Positions 41,561-48,220 of a DNA stretch of 64,000 nt are shown piece after piece. The position numbers and the translations under genes were made by a program. The notes under the pieces were generated by a model, which was not told the DNA's origin, did not search any database, and was given only the letters and a program-made list of their open reading frames with translations. Within the stretch, counting starts at the first letter, position 1. Every line of letters begins with the position of its first letter. This stretch comes from Cellulomonas sp. C5510 (GTDB taxonomy: Bacteria > Actinomycetota > Actinomycetes > Actinomycetales > Cellulomonadaceae): assembly GCF_019797765.1 (NCBI RefSeq), contig NZ_CP081862.1, positions 1,550,001-1,614,000 on the forward strand, in the 5' to 3' direction.

Positions 41561-42020
41561 GAGCCGGTCCCTTCATGTAGGTGCGGCGGACGTAGTTGAC
41601 CGTGCGGTGTGTCACGTCATCCCGGTTCAGGCGGGTGACGATCTCGTCCGCGGTCATGCCGGCCTCCGTCATGCGGAGGACGACGGAACGGACCCGGGGG
41701 TGCAGGTCACCCGAGGTCGTGGTGGGGAGGTCGTCGAGGATCTCGGCGGTGAGCTCCCGTGCCGGGGTGACGTCGACGATGTCCGCGACGTCGGGCCGGA
41801 TGCGGTGGCGGGCCATCCACGCCGCACGCTCGCCGTGGGTCAGACCAGCGGCAACGCCGTGGATCTCCCGGCGCTTCACGTAGGGCGCGCACGTAGCGAG
41901 CACGGGGCAGTCCTGGCACACCGCGCGGGCCGCAGCGATCACGTCGGGCGGGGCGTCGTCGGTGACCTCCATGATGTCCAGCGGAGGCTGGTTCTCCGGC
42001 GCACACGCCTCCCGCCTCAT
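41544..42020 (-). CDS. WhiB-like iron-sulphur regulator, first copy
   Basis: The 158-residue protein has the four WhiB cysteines (Cys6, Cys35, Cys38, Cys44, as C-x28-CxxC-x5-C) for a 4Fe-4S cluster, followed by the turn motif GVAAGLTHGER. A C-terminal extension contains a second helix-turn-helix (MTADEIVTRLNRDDVTHRTVNYVRRTYMK). Start ATG 42020. Phage WhiB proteins are known to alter host sigma-factor-dependent transcription and can block superinfection (for example WhiB of TM4). Confidence 0.85.
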   Translation of the reverse strand: MRREACAPENQPPLDIMEVTDDAPPDVIAAARAVCQDCPVLATCAPYVKRREIHGVAAGLTHGERAAWMARHRIRPDVADIVDVTPARELTAEILDDLPTTTSGDLHPRVRSVVLRMTEAGMTADEIVTRLNRDDVTHRTVNYVRRTYMKGPARVVVS

Positions 42021-42346
42021 GACAGCCTCCCCGACGTGGCGCGCCCGCGGCGTCGGTAGATCGACTGCCGCTCGTCCGGCGTTGCACCGCCACGCATCCC
42101 GAACCGGGCGCTCCCGCGCGACTCGAGCGCGAGAGCGTCCTCCAGGCACTCCTCCCGCACGGGGCAGGCGGCGCAGATCGAGCGCGGGTGGACCCACTCG
42201 TCAGCGCGGGGGGTGTGGGTGTCGTCTGGCTCGAACACGGCCGGGTCGGTGTCGAGGCACTCCGCGCGCGCTCGCCAGTCAGCGCCGCGGTCGGGGCCGC
42301 GGGTGTCTGCTGGTCGAGTGAGCGCCAACGCAGACAGGGCGGTCAC
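42017..42346 (-). CDS. WhiB-like iron-sulphur regulator, second copy
   Basis: The 109-residue protein has cysteines at 30, 58, 61 and 67 (C-x27-CxxC-x5-C), the Trp-containing DWRARAEC start common in WhiB, and GMRGGATPDERQSIYRRR with a basic end. It starts at GTG 42346 with GGAGG upstream and overlaps the methyltransferase stop. It is directly followed by the first WhiB gene with a 4-base overlap, so two different WhiB proteins are co-expressed. Confidence 0.88.
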   Translation of the reverse strand: MTALSALALTRPADTRGPDRGADWRARAECLDTDPAVFEPDDTHTPRADEWVHPRSICAACPVREECLEDALALESRGSARFGMRGGATPDERQSIYRRRGRATSGRLS

Positions 42347-43290
42347 GCAGACACCTCCCCAAAGTCGAGAGTCCGGTCGCGTAGGCGGGTGCGGAGCGAG
42401 AGGTCGAGGTAGTCGGCGTTCAGGTCGATGCCGACGAACCGGCGCCCGTGCCGTGCGGCGGCGAGGCCGGTCGTGCCCGACCCGGAGAACGGGTCCAGGA
42501 CGACGCCACCAGGTCGAGTGCTCGCGAGGATGCACCGCTCGGGCAGCGCGAGGGGGAACGTCGCGAAGTGGGCCTCGGGGAACCCGACGGTGGCGATCTC
42601 CCACACGTCCCGCCTGTTGCGGAACGCGCGCCCCTTCCAGGGGGCGTCGTTACCGGCGCCCCCACGGTTGATCGACTCCGGCCTAGCGAACCCGTTGCCG
42701 CTCGCGCGCCCGGTCGCGTCCTCAGCGATCGCCTCGGGGTCGAAGTAGTAGCGCGGGCCCTTGGTGAGCATGAACACGTGCTCGTGCGAGGAGGTCGGAC
42801 GGTCCTTGACTGCCTCGGGCATTGGGTTCGGCTTGTGCCAGATCACCTCGCTGCGGAGGGTCCAGCCGGAGTCGACGAGCGCGAGGGCCGTGCGCCAGGG
42901 CAGGCCGAGGAGCGACTTGTAGGGGGCGTGCGCGGTCATGTTCCGCTGGACCGGGTAGCGGACTGGCTGCACGTTGTGGCCGCGGTTCTTGGTGAACGTG
43001 CGCCCGGCGTTGGCCTTGCCGGCGTAGGCGTCGCCGAGGTTGAGCCAGAGGGTGCCAGCGTCGGCGAGCACGCGGTGCGCTTCGGTGAACACGGCGACGA
43101 GCGCCTCGACGTACAGTGCCGGCGTCTCCTCGAATCCGAGCTGCCCGTCGACGCCGTAGTCCCGGAGGCCGAAGTACGGAGGGGACGTCACGACGCAGTC
43201 GATCGAACCGGCTGGCAGATTGCGCAGCACATCGAGCGCGTCGCCGTGCCAGAGGGTCACGGCGTCGTCGGCGAAGTAGGGCGCGATCAT
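42343..43290 (-). CDS. DNA methyltransferase, N4/N6 type (beta class), second copy
   Basis: The 315-residue enzyme has TSPPYF (35-40) and DPFSGSGTT (266-274), again catalytic motif first. Between them lies a recognition region with VIWHKPNPMPEAVKDRPTSSHEHVFMLTK, close to known phage and restriction-system methyltransferases of the N4-cytosine/N6-adenine group. Its start lies 83 bases from the divergent SRA-HNH gene. A link between the two is possible, since an N4 or N6 mark would not be expected to be read by an SRA domain. Confidence 0.93.
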   Translation of the reverse strand: MIAPYFADDAVTLWHGDALDVLRNLPAGSIDCVVTSPPYFGLRDYGVDGQLGFEETPALYVEALVAVFTEAHRVLADAGTLWLNLGDAYAGKANAGRTFTKNRGHNVQPVRYPVQRNMTAHAPYKSLLGLPWRTALALVDSGWTLRSEVIWHKPNPMPEAVKDRPTSSHEHVFMLTKGPRYYFDPEAIAEDATGRASGNGFARPESINRGGAGNDAPWKGRAFRNRRDVWEIATVGFPEAHFATFPLALPERCILASTRPGGVVLDPFSGSGTTGLAAARHGRRFVGIDLNADYLDLSLRTRLRDRTLDFGEVSA

Positions 43291-43373
43291 GCGGCCAGGT
43301 CCCTTCGGGTAAATGGGTGAACGGCGCGCTGACCTGCGCGTCGATGTTGGAGCGGCTCGCTACCGTGCTTCGC

Positions 43374-44255
43374 ATGGCGCAACCGAGCGTGTTCGGAGAG
43401 ATCCCCGACTACCCCGTCGCATCCGAGTTCATGAGCCGCGCGGAGGTCCGGCACGCAGGCCTGCACAGGCACGAGATGAACGGGATCTCGGGAGACCCGA
43501 GCCAGGGCGCTGACGCGATCGTCGTCTCGGGCGGGTACGTCGACGACCGGGACTACGGCGACCGGATCGTCTACACCGGCGAGGGAGGGCAAGGCGGACC
43601 CAAGAAGGGTGTCCAGGTCAAGGACCAGGAGCTGACGAAGGGCAACCTGGCTCTGGCGCGGTCCGAGGAAGCGGGGTATCCCGTGCGTGTGATCCGCGGT
43701 GCGGGCGGCGACGAGCGGTACTCGCCGGCGACCGGGTACAGGTACGACGGGCTGTACGTCGTCACCGAGCACTGGCGGGAACCTTCCCGGCACGGCCCAC
43801 TGATCTGGCGCTTCGTTCTCGAGCGCGCCGATGGAGGCGCGCTGTGGGATGAGCCGGCTCCGCCGGACGGCACCGACGTCCCTGACCGCGCCCGCAGCGT
43901 GATCCAGCGCGTCGTGCGGAACAGCAAGGTGACCCAGTGGGTCAAGGACAAGCACGACGGCATCTGCCAGTTCTGCGGGATCCGCCTCGAGACCGCCGCT
44001 GGCTTCTACGCGGAGGGCGCCCACATCCGTCCTCTCGGGGCACCGCATCACGGCCCTGACGTCACGTCGAACGTGCTCTGTCTGTGCCCGAACGACCACG
44101 TGCTGTTCGACAAGGGCGCCCTCTTCCTCGAAGACGGCAAAGTCCACCGCCTCAGCGACGGGGCGGTGCTTCACGAGCTGCGCACTGTGGCCGGACACGC
44201 CATCAACTGGGCGCACGCCACCTACCACCGCGAGCACTTCTCCGCGGGAGCGTGA
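43374..44255 (+). CDS. SRA (YDG)-HNH modification-dependent restriction endonuclease
   Basis: The 293-residue protein begins with an SRA/YDG domain (residues 5-150: VFGEIPDYP, AEVRHAGLHRHEMNGISG, GADAIVVSGGYVDDRDYGD, VQVKDQELTKGNLALA, YRYDGLYVV) that would read a modified cytosine. A C-terminal HNH nuclease follows (Cys198, Cys201, EGAHIRPL with His217, SNVLCLCPNDHVLFD with Asn233 and His242). This architecture matches type IV enzymes such as ScoMcrA of Streptomyces. TACCGT lies exactly 7 bases before the ATG, suggesting leaderless expression. It leads a rightward cassette inside the leftward early operon. Confidence 0.9.
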   Translation: MAQPSVFGEIPDYPVASEFMSRAEVRHAGLHRHEMNGISGDPSQGADAIVVSGGYVDDRDYGDRIVYTGEGGQGGPKKGVQVKDQELTKGNLALARSEEAGYPVRVIRGAGGDERYSPATGYRYDGLYVVTEHWREPSRHGPLIWRFVLERADGGALWDEPAPPDGTDVPDRARSVIQRVVRNSKVTQWVKDKHDGICQFCGIRLETAAGFYAEGAHIRPLGAPHHGPDVTSNVLCLCPNDHVLFDKGALFLEDGKVHRLSDGAVLHELRTVAGHAINWAHATYHREHFSAGA

Positions 44256-44256
44256 C

Positions 44257-44829
44257 GTGGACTGGCCGCAGTTCTGGACGTCGTTCTTCGCGAGCTCCGG
44301 CGCCGCCGTGGTCGCCCTGGCCAGCGCAGTCGGTGTGTTCTTCCTGAGCCGCTTGGCGGAGCGACGGGACAACGCACAGAGGGAGCGGCGCGCGAGGATC
44401 GGACGGATCCAAGCCGCCGCGCACAACGATCTCCTGCTGTCCGCTGTGACATGGAGCGGCCTGTACATCGGCCGCGGTGCCGCGAAGCTGCTGGAAGCCG
44501 TGCACGCGTTCGCGGCAGCGGAGTGGGCCGAGCACGAAGCCGTGGCGAGATGGGCCATGGAGAAGGTGAGTAGCTCGACGAACGCCCTCAAGGGGGCAGA
44601 GCGGTGGTGGTTGCTCCCGGGGCACACCAAGCGGCGCCAAGCTGTCGTCGCTCCGGGTAGCGAGATCGCGGCCGCTCTCGCTCTCTGGGAGACCGGAGCG
44701 ATTAAGGACTCCTGGTTCGAGGAACGACTCAGCGTCATCGGGAAGAAGGAACTGGCCGACAGTCGCAGCGCTCTGAGGGCACGCAGGTTGCGCTGGTCAT
44801 CTCGCCTTGGCCGGGCCGCGCGAAAGTAG
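44257..44829 (+). CDS. Membrane-anchored helical protein, second gene of the SRA-HNH cassette
   Basis: The 190-residue protein has one N-terminal membrane segment (about residues 10-31, SSGAAVVALASAVGVFFLS) followed by a basic helical cytosolic domain with LLLSAVTWSGLYIGRGAAKLLEA and WWLLPGHTKRRQAVVAPGSEIAAALALWE. It starts at GTG one base after the SRA-HNH stop, with GGAG upstream, so the two are co-translated. Function unknown; it could bring a defence response to the membrane or be an independent exclusion protein. Confidence 0.65.
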   Translation: MDWPQFWTSFFASSGAAVVALASAVGVFFLSRLAERRDNAQRERRARIGRIQAAAHNDLLLSAVTWSGLYIGRGAAKLLEAVHAFAAAEWAEHEAVARWAMEKVSSSTNALKGAERWWLLPGHTKRRQAVVAPGSEIAAALALWETGAIKDSWFEERLSVIGKKELADSRSALRARRLRWSSRLGRAARK

Positions 44830-44845
44830 AGGTCGCGGTGGAGCC

Positions 44846-45619
44846 TCAGAGACATGGGCATGACGCCTCCGCTACGTTCACGTCCGTGGACTTCTGGGCG
44901 ACGTCGCTCGACGGCTGGCTCGGCGCGTTGATCGGGGCGGTCGCCGCGGTTGCCATCGCGGTCTGGGTGCTCCGACGGACGCTGGCGCACGAGCGACGGT
45001 TGTTCCTCGAGCAACTCGAGGCCGAACGAGAGCTTGGGCTCGAGCAGCGGCGGCTCGAAGCATTCGGCCAGGTCGCCGCGTGGACGCGGCGACTGGTCCC
45101 GACGCCCGTGGACCGCGAGCGAATGCTCGTCGTCCAGGTGGGTCTGGTTGGTGCAGTCCAGGCGTGGCGGACGTATCTGCCCTCGAGCGATGACCCGATC
45201 GGCGACGAGGTCGAGGCGCTGTCCTTCTCTTGGCTCAATCGGGCGTGGCGATGCCAGCGAGAGCAGGCCCGACGAAACGCGACGCTGCCGCCCGAGATGA
45301 CGAAGGGCATGGTGGTCGACGAGGACATGGGGCAGCAGGTCATCGGGGTGATGAGAGAGGTGCGCCGGTGGCACCAGGGCGACGTCGTCCGCGAGTCGCT
45401 GGTCGCGGCGCTTCGAGCAGAGTTGGCTGTCTCGAGGGAGGCATACAAGCTGCTCCCGGAGTAGCGCGGCTCGACCGCGGCGGCAGGCCACGCGAGCAAC
45501 ACCAGGCCCAGCAGTGCGCTGATAGCGGCGACGGACAGGACGGCCAGGATCGTGCGGCCGAGCGCGCGGGCCGACGCGTACCCCTCAGCGCGCTGCTCCG
45601 GCCACGTCGGGGCGCTCAC
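44846..45619 (-). CDS. Small membrane protein whose stop codon appears to have been lost
   Basis: Only the first 52 codons look like a gene: MSAPTWPEQRAEGYASAR, then two closely spaced hydrophobic segments (ILAVLSVAAISALLGLVLLAW). Codon 53 (bases 45461-45463) is TAC, where a single G-to-C change at 45461 (plus strand) would create TAG overlapping the TAG of the rightward gene. Because of this the frame runs on for 205 codons antisense to the gene at 44886. The extension has no family character. I regard the native gene as 45461-45619. Confidence 0.45.
   Translation of the reverse strand: MSAPTWPEQRAEGYASARALGRTILAVLSVAAISALLGLVLLAWPAAAVEPRYSGSSLYASLETANSARSAATSDSRTTSPWCHRRTSLITPMTCCPMSSSTTMPFVISGGSVAFRRACSRWHRHARLSQEKDSASTSSPIGSSLEGRYVRHAWTAPTRPTWTTSIRSRSTGVGTSRRVHAATWPNASSRRCSSPSSRSASSCSRNNRRSCASVRRSTQTAMATAATAPINAPSQPSSDVAQKSTDVNVAEASCPCL
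44886..45464 (+). CDS. Membrane-anchored coiled-coil protein, third gene of the SRA-HNH cassette
   Basis: The 192-residue product has an N-terminal membrane segment (about residues 9-28, LGALIGAVAAVAIAVWVL), a coiled coil (AHERRLFLEQLEAERELGLEQRRLEAF) and a helical C-terminal domain. TACGTT lies exactly 7 bases before the GTG at 44886, as in the SRA-HNH gene, so I prefer this start to the GTG at 44838. The stop overlaps the place where the opposing gene should end. Its overall layout matches the second gene of the cassette, although the sequences are not clearly related. Confidence 0.65.
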   Translation: MDFWATSLDGWLGALIGAVAAVAIAVWVLRRTLAHERRLFLEQLEAERELGLEQRRLEAFGQVAAWTRRLVPTPVDRERMLVVQVGLVGAVQAWRTYLPSSDDPIGDEVEALSFSWLNRAWRCQREQARRNATLPPEMTKGMVVDEDMGQQVIGVMREVRRWHQGDVVRESLVAALRAELAVSREAYKLLPE

Positions 45620-46191
45620 GCCGACACCTGCTCACGGGCCTTGGCCTCGCAGCGGCGGCACGTCGGGGCGTCCTTCACCCACGGCTTGTCGTGGAACCAG
45701 TACCAGTCCGACCGACCACACAGCGCCGTCGTCTTCGCCTCGCGGCGGCCGAGGCGCCCGGCGTCGAAGATGACCGCATCCACGGGCACGAGGTGTCGGC
45801 GGTCACGGCTGGACGGGATGCGGTCGGTCGTCGCCCACTCGTGCCCATCGAGCGTCGGCGTCGGAGCGACACCCCACTGCGGGGAGTGCTCGCACTTCGC
45901 CATGAGCCTGTGGACGTCGGATCGGTGGCCGAGACGCATCGTGAACCCCGCCTGCTGGTCCCGGCGGCGCAGCTCCGAACGGCCCTCGTAGAACGCGTCC
46001 CACGCGTCGTCCTCGGTGAGCCGCGGCGTCATGCTGGAGTCGGGCAGGGCCACGACGGTCACCCCGGCGGCACAGCCGCACGGGGCGATCCGGTACCAGG
46101 ACGCGTCGTGGGCGGCGACAGTCTCGCCGTCGATCTGGAAGGTGATGGTCGGCGCCGGCGCGGGCGCTACGGTCGTGCGTGGGTCGCTCAC
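45616..46191 (-). CDS. Hypothetical early protein with C-terminal Cys motif
   Basis: A 191-residue protein with IAPCGCAAGVTVVALPD, a central helical part (WDAFYEGRSELRRRDQQ) and a C-terminal cysteine cluster (LCGRSDWYWFHDKPWVKDAPTCRRCEAKA), which is likely to bind zinc. Such proteins occur singly in many actinophage early regions. It follows a strong hairpin and precedes the small membrane protein gene with overlap. Confidence 0.55.
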   Translation of the reverse strand: MSDPRTTVAPAPAPTITFQIDGETVAAHDASWYRIAPCGCAAGVTVVALPDSSMTPRLTEDDAWDAFYEGRSELRRRDQQAGFTMRLGHRSDVHRLMAKCEHSPQWGVAPTPTLDGHEWATTDRIPSSRDRRHLVPVDAVIFDAGRLGRREAKTTALCGRSDWYWFHDKPWVKDAPTCRRCEAKAREQVSA

Positions 46192-46218
46192 GGCGATCCC
46201 CTCTCGTGGGTTGGGAGG

Positions 46219-46264
46219 GCGCCCGGTCCGGTGTCTGCTTGCCGGCGATGGTCGGACCGGGCGC
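46219..46264 (-). terminator. 12-base hairpin between early genes
   Basis: GCGCCCGGTCCG (46219-46230) and CGGACCGGGCGC (46253-46264) form a perfect 12-base stem with a 22-base loop, located after the stop of the 66-residue gene (46274) and before the start at 46191. No U run is visible. It may end part of the recombination-module transcript or mark an mRNA processing point. Confidence 0.6.
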
Positions 46265-46273
46265 GTCAGTGGG

Positions 46274-46474
46274 TCAGTCGCAGTCGCAGGGCTGCACGAG
46301 GTGGCAGTGCACGCAGACCGTCACGGCCCGCGGCGTCGGCATCGGCCCCAGGCCGTCCGCGCAGTCGGTGTGAACCAGCCGGTCGTCGACGTACACGACG
46401 TCGTCGCCGGGGCTGATCCGCTCGCCGCACTCGGCGGCACACGGGCCCGGGTAGCGGGCGATGAACGTCCTCAT
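46274..46474 (-). CDS. Small cysteine-rich zinc-binding protein
   Basis: This 66-residue protein has FIARYPGPCAAECGERISPGDDVVYVDDRLVHTDCAD followed by VCVHCHLVQPCDCD: eight cysteines and two histidines in 66 residues, enough for two zinc sites. The first half resembles small LIM- or PARP-finger-like domains found in actinophages. Start ATG 46474, overlapping the HNH stop. Confidence 0.65.
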   Translation of the reverse strand: MRTFIARYPGPCAAECGERISPGDDVVYVDDRLVHTDCADGLGPMPTPRAVTVCVHCHLVQPCDCD

Positions 46475-46971
46475 GCAGCCTCCTTCGCCTTCAGCCCGTA
46501 CAGCTCCGCAGCCGCGCGGGACAGGGTCATGAACTCGTCCTCGGACGGGTCGATCGCGCGCAGCCGCGCCTCGTCGGCCAGCCACTCACCGGCCTGGATC
46601 CACAACTCGCCCTGCGAGAGCGGCACCCAGGCGGTGTCACCGACCCAGCACCAGCCGTGCACCCGGTGGAGCACGGGCACATCGACCGGGTCCCTCCACT
46701 GCGGCACGAGGTAGCCCTGGCGGCGGGCGGCGTCCCGGTCGGACTCCACGGCGCCGTGGCAGCCCGTGGTTCCCGAGCCGCACAGCGTCAGCGCGTTGCT
46801 CGCAGCCGAAACGGCCGGGTTGCGGCTGCCGCCCATGCCCCGCGGTCGGCGGTGGTGCACCGACCACGCGATGCCGCGCGCCGAGAGGTCCACCGGCCGG
46901 CCGCAGCGCACACACGTCCCCCGGTCGCGCTCGACGACCCTGGCGACGGTCGCCCGCGTGAACCCCGTCAC
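46471..46971 (-). CDS. HNH endonuclease
   Basis: The 166-residue protein contains a zinc pair (CVRCGRPVD), WSVHHRRPRGMGGSR with the catalytic His pair, and ASNALTLCGSGTTGCHGAVES with the Asn and final His of the HNH fold. The C-terminal part has WVPLSQGELWIQAGEWL. It lies in the recombination cluster rather than next to the terminase, so DNA processing during recombination or a homing origin are both possible. Confidence 0.85.
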   Translation of the reverse strand: MTGFTRATVARVVERDRGTCVRCGRPVDLSARGIAWSVHHRRPRGMGGSRNPAVSAASNALTLCGSGTTGCHGAVESDRDAARRQGYLVPQWRDPVDVPVLHRVHGWCWVGDTAWVPLSQGELWIQAGEWLADEARLRAIDPSEDEFMTLSRAAAELYGLKAKEAA

Positions 46972-47321
46972 GGCTGCCCCACCGCCCCCGCCGCGAACTC
47001 CGCCCGCACCGCAGCGTTCAGCGAACGGCCCACGTCGAGGCGGTCCCGGAGCGTGCGGATCGACTCCCGGGCGGCGCGGACCTTCGCCTCGGCGATCTCC
47101 GCGTCGAGCTTCGCGTCCGCCGTCGCGAGGACCGCCCGCTGCTTGCGGGCGTCCATCGCGCCCTCGGAGGACAGGAACGACCGCGCGAACGACACCTCGA
47201 ACCGCGACTTCGCGCGGACCGCCTCCTCGTCCAGGCGGGCGATCTCGACGGTCTTCGCCTCGAGCGCCCGGGCGAGGTCCGAGAGCTGCAGCACGACCTC
47301 TGTCGGCGTGGGCAGGCTCAC
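46968..47321 (-). CDS. Coiled-coil protein next to the Bet gene
   Basis: A 117-residue, almost wholly helical protein (LSDLARALEAKTVEIARLDEEAVRAKSRFEVSFARSFLSSEGAMDARKQ). Proteins of this shape are often found beside RecT/Bet genes in actinophages. Function unknown, possibly an annealase partner. Confidence 0.6.
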   Translation of the reverse strand: MSLPTPTEVVLQLSDLARALEAKTVEIARLDEEAVRAKSRFEVSFARSFLSSEGAMDARKQRAVLATADAKLDAEIAEAKVRAARESIRTLRDRLDVGRSLNAAVRAEFAAGAVGQP

Positions 47322-48220
47322 GACTGACCACCTGCTGACACCGCGACGCCGCGGCGGGCGATCGCGGCCTTCTCCTCACGGGTCGCGCCCGCGGCCGCGG
47401 CCTCGGCGTAGAGGGAGCGCAGCGCGGTCACGTCGTCGAGCGCCTCGGCCTCGCCCGCCCAGTCTCGTGCCGGCGCGGCGGGCTCCTCAACGACTTCCGC
47501 GTCGACCGGCTCCTCGTCCGCCGGAGAGGGAGCGGGGGGCTGGACGATGTCCCGCAGACCCGCGACCCCTGCGCCCGTCGCGGGATGCTCGGGCTCCTGA
47601 CGGTCGGCGTGCTGCAGCTCCTCCTCGACGTACACGCCGGCGAGGTCCTGCGGGAAAGCGAGCCGCCATGCCAGGGCCTCGGCGCACTTCGCGATCTGCC
47701 CTCCCGGGCGCTGCGCCCACATCGACGTCAGGTCACCGTTGCGCTTCGTCTGCGCGTACTCCTCGAACAGCGCCACCCCGGTGAACGGCTCACCGTCACG
47801 GGTGATCGTGATGCGAGCCGCGATCGGCGACCCCCACGCCTTCATCCACACCGGACGCCAGGACCCGTCCTCGTGCGCCCACTCCGGGGCGCTGACGGAG
47901 ATCCGCGCCCGGGCGGCGTCCGCGGCGCGCCGGCCGATGAGCCGGTACCCGTCGATGCCCGTCTGGATGGTCTGCTTCGTCACCCAGCGGTCCTGCCGCT
48001 GGTCGTAGGTGTTGCGGCCGATCATGTAGATCTGCCTGGCGAACGGGTCGAGCTTCGTGCGCTTCGCGACGTGGAAGAACACGTCGAGGTCGTCCTCGTC
48101 CGCCCCGTCCACCCCGAGGTGCCGGAGCACGGTGACCTGCTGAGACGTGAACCGGGTCTGGTCGTCCGCGATGGTCAGGGCGGTCGACGCGCGCTCGGTC
48201 GTGGCGACGTCTGTGCTCAT
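47318..48220 (-). CDS. bet: Bet/RecT-type single-strand annealing protein
   Basis: The 300-residue protein has the Bet family core: FTSQQVTVLRHLGVDGADEDDLDVFFHVAKRTKLDPFARQIYMIGR, TIQTGIDGYRLIGRR, and GGQIAKCAEALAWRLAFPQDLAGVYVEEEL. After that comes a Pro/Glu-rich linker and a small helical C-terminal domain that may bind SSB. It would anneal single strands produced by the neighbouring YqaJ exonuclease. Start ATG 48220. Confidence 0.92.
   Translation of the reverse strand: MSTDVATTERASTALTIADDQTRFTSQQVTVLRHLGVDGADEDDLDVFFHVAKRTKLDPFARQIYMIGRNTYDQRQDRWVTKQTIQTGIDGYRLIGRRAADAARARISVSAPEWAHEDGSWRPVWMKAWGSPIAARITITRDGEPFTGVALFEEYAQTKRNGDLTSMWAQRPGGQIAKCAEALAWRLAFPQDLAGVYVEEELQHADRQEPEHPATGAGVAGLRDIVQPPAPSPADEEPVDAEVVEEPAAPARDWAGEAEALDDVTALRSLYAEAAAAGATREEKAAIARRGVAVSAGGQS

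Noticed and set aside
43287..45491. Leftward frame of 734 codons opposite the SRA-HNH cassette
   Set aside because: The rightward frames show clear SRA, HNH and membrane patterns; the leftward frame has none.
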